DNA of 64,000 nt from NCBI RefSeq assembly GCF_017377505.1, contig NZ_JAFREN010000018.1:57921-121920 (forward strand). The letters run 5' to 3'. Shown one piece after another: positions 63,694 through 64,000 of this stretch. Within the stretch, counting starts at the first letter, position 1, and the number at the start of each line of letters is the position of its first letter. A program made the position numbers and the translations under genes. This DNA is from Enterococcus sp. DIV0212c (GTDB taxonomy: Bacteria > Bacillota > Bacilli > Lactobacillales > Enterococcaceae). Below the pieces are notes generated by a model. It ran no database searches. It was given only the letters and a program-made list of their open reading frames with translations, and was not told where the DNA came from.

Positions 63694-64000
63694 CTATTGA
63701 CTTGTTTTATTTTTTTCTCTCACGTAGGTTCCAGGATAAGCCCCGTCATAGTTTTTTGTAAAATCTGCATTGTTATTGTAAGTCTTATCTTTACTGATCC
63801 AAGCGCCAGTATAAGGGTGAACATTTTTTTCAGGCAAAGTAGCATTTTTAAATGTAAAATTCTTCCCTAAGGTGAGTTCTTCTATTGCGGAATAAGAAAA
63901 CATATAAGACATATTAGTTGCTTTACTGGTATCCCAGTTAGTTAAATTTAAAGATTCTATTTTGGTAGATCCAAATACTGCCGACATATTGCTTACTTTG
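63694..64000 (-). CDS. BspA-like (DUF285) surface protein, C-terminal fragment
   Basis: The minus-strand frame runs in from the right edge and stops at 63694. It contains the DUF285 repeat pattern IESLNLTNWDTSKATNMSYMFSYS and a C-terminal part (TGAWISKDKTYNNNADFTKNYDGAYPGTYVRE) common to lactic-acid-bacterial BspA-type proteins. No LPxTG or membrane anchor follows in this frame. The start lies outside the window. Confidence 0.85.
   Translation of the reverse strand, partial: KVSNMSAVFGSTKIESLNLTNWDTSKATNMSYMFSYSAIEELTLGKNFTFKNATLPEKNVHPYTGAWISKDKTYNNNADFTKNYDGAYPGTYVREKNKTSQ

Noticed and set aside
63595..63870. 91-codon plus-strand frame at the right end
   Set aside because: It runs antisense through the BspA-like gene, which has clear DUF285 repeats, so it is a shadow frame.

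Overview
The window is low-GC Gram-positive chromosome and almost certainly from an Enterococcus of the E. faecalis-like group. This is judged from the conserved gene order (gmk-rpoZ-priA-def-fmt-rsmB-stp-prkC-rsgA-rpe-thiN-rpmB, then asp23-fakA-recG-plsX-acpP and rnc-smc-HAD-ftsY), strong AGGAGG-type ribosome sites, and a PASTA kinase/phosphatase pair of the IreK/IreP type. The species is not determined, and no rRNA, tRNA, IS element, prophage or CRISPR array was seen.

Layout. 1-3440: a partial GH65 disaccharide phosphorylase divergent from a TreR-like repressor with two palindromic operators between them, then a TSUP permease and a GNAT acetyltransferase. 3495-8817: mscL, an M16 peptidase pair, rodZ and pgsA. 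9103-16231: a small secreted repeat protein, two paralogous D,D-carboxypeptidases, and between them a patatin-PC4-YicC group. 16501-28654: a housekeeping block for nucleotide supply, RNA polymerase omega, replication restart, formylation/deformylation, rRNA methylation, Ser/Thr phospho-signalling, ribosome assembly and thiamine. 41796-61285: the second half of that block, with an inserted oligopeptide permease operon (oppDFBCA), an ASCH protein and ndk. 61347-64000: an SDR and an aldo-keto reductase next to an HxlR regulator, then the C-terminal end of a BspA-like surface protein.

The remarkable part is an A+T-rich island of about 13 kb (28.7-41.6 kb) inserted between rpmB and asp23. It holds (a) a probably frameshifted gene of unknown role; (b) an ABC ATPase and permease of the bacteriocin self-protection type, with a secreted protein; (c) a C39-peptidase ABC exporter followed by two thioredoxin-fold proteins (CxxC motifs CSSC and CGDC); (d) ten consecutive tiny genes, none longer than 35 codons, each with a 15-residue Gly-Gly or Ala-Gly leader and a 15-20-residue core. 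Nine of the ten cores share the pattern C-x5-G-x-K-x2-C. Then come (e) an Agr-type quorum-sensing locus: AgrB-like protease, a 39-aa AgrD-like pro-peptide, two tandem AgrC-like kinases whose last 290 or so residues are almost identical while their sensor halves differ, and an AgrA-like LytTR regulator.

My reading, which is inference, is that the island is a self-contained system. The Agr circuit would sense a thiolactone peptide and switch on production of a family of small disulfide-looped peptides, which the C39 transporter trims and exports, the thioredoxins oxidise, and the ABC pair protects against. I do not recognise the peptide family. No lanthipeptide, sactipeptide or other modification enzyme is present, which points to disulfide-only peptides.
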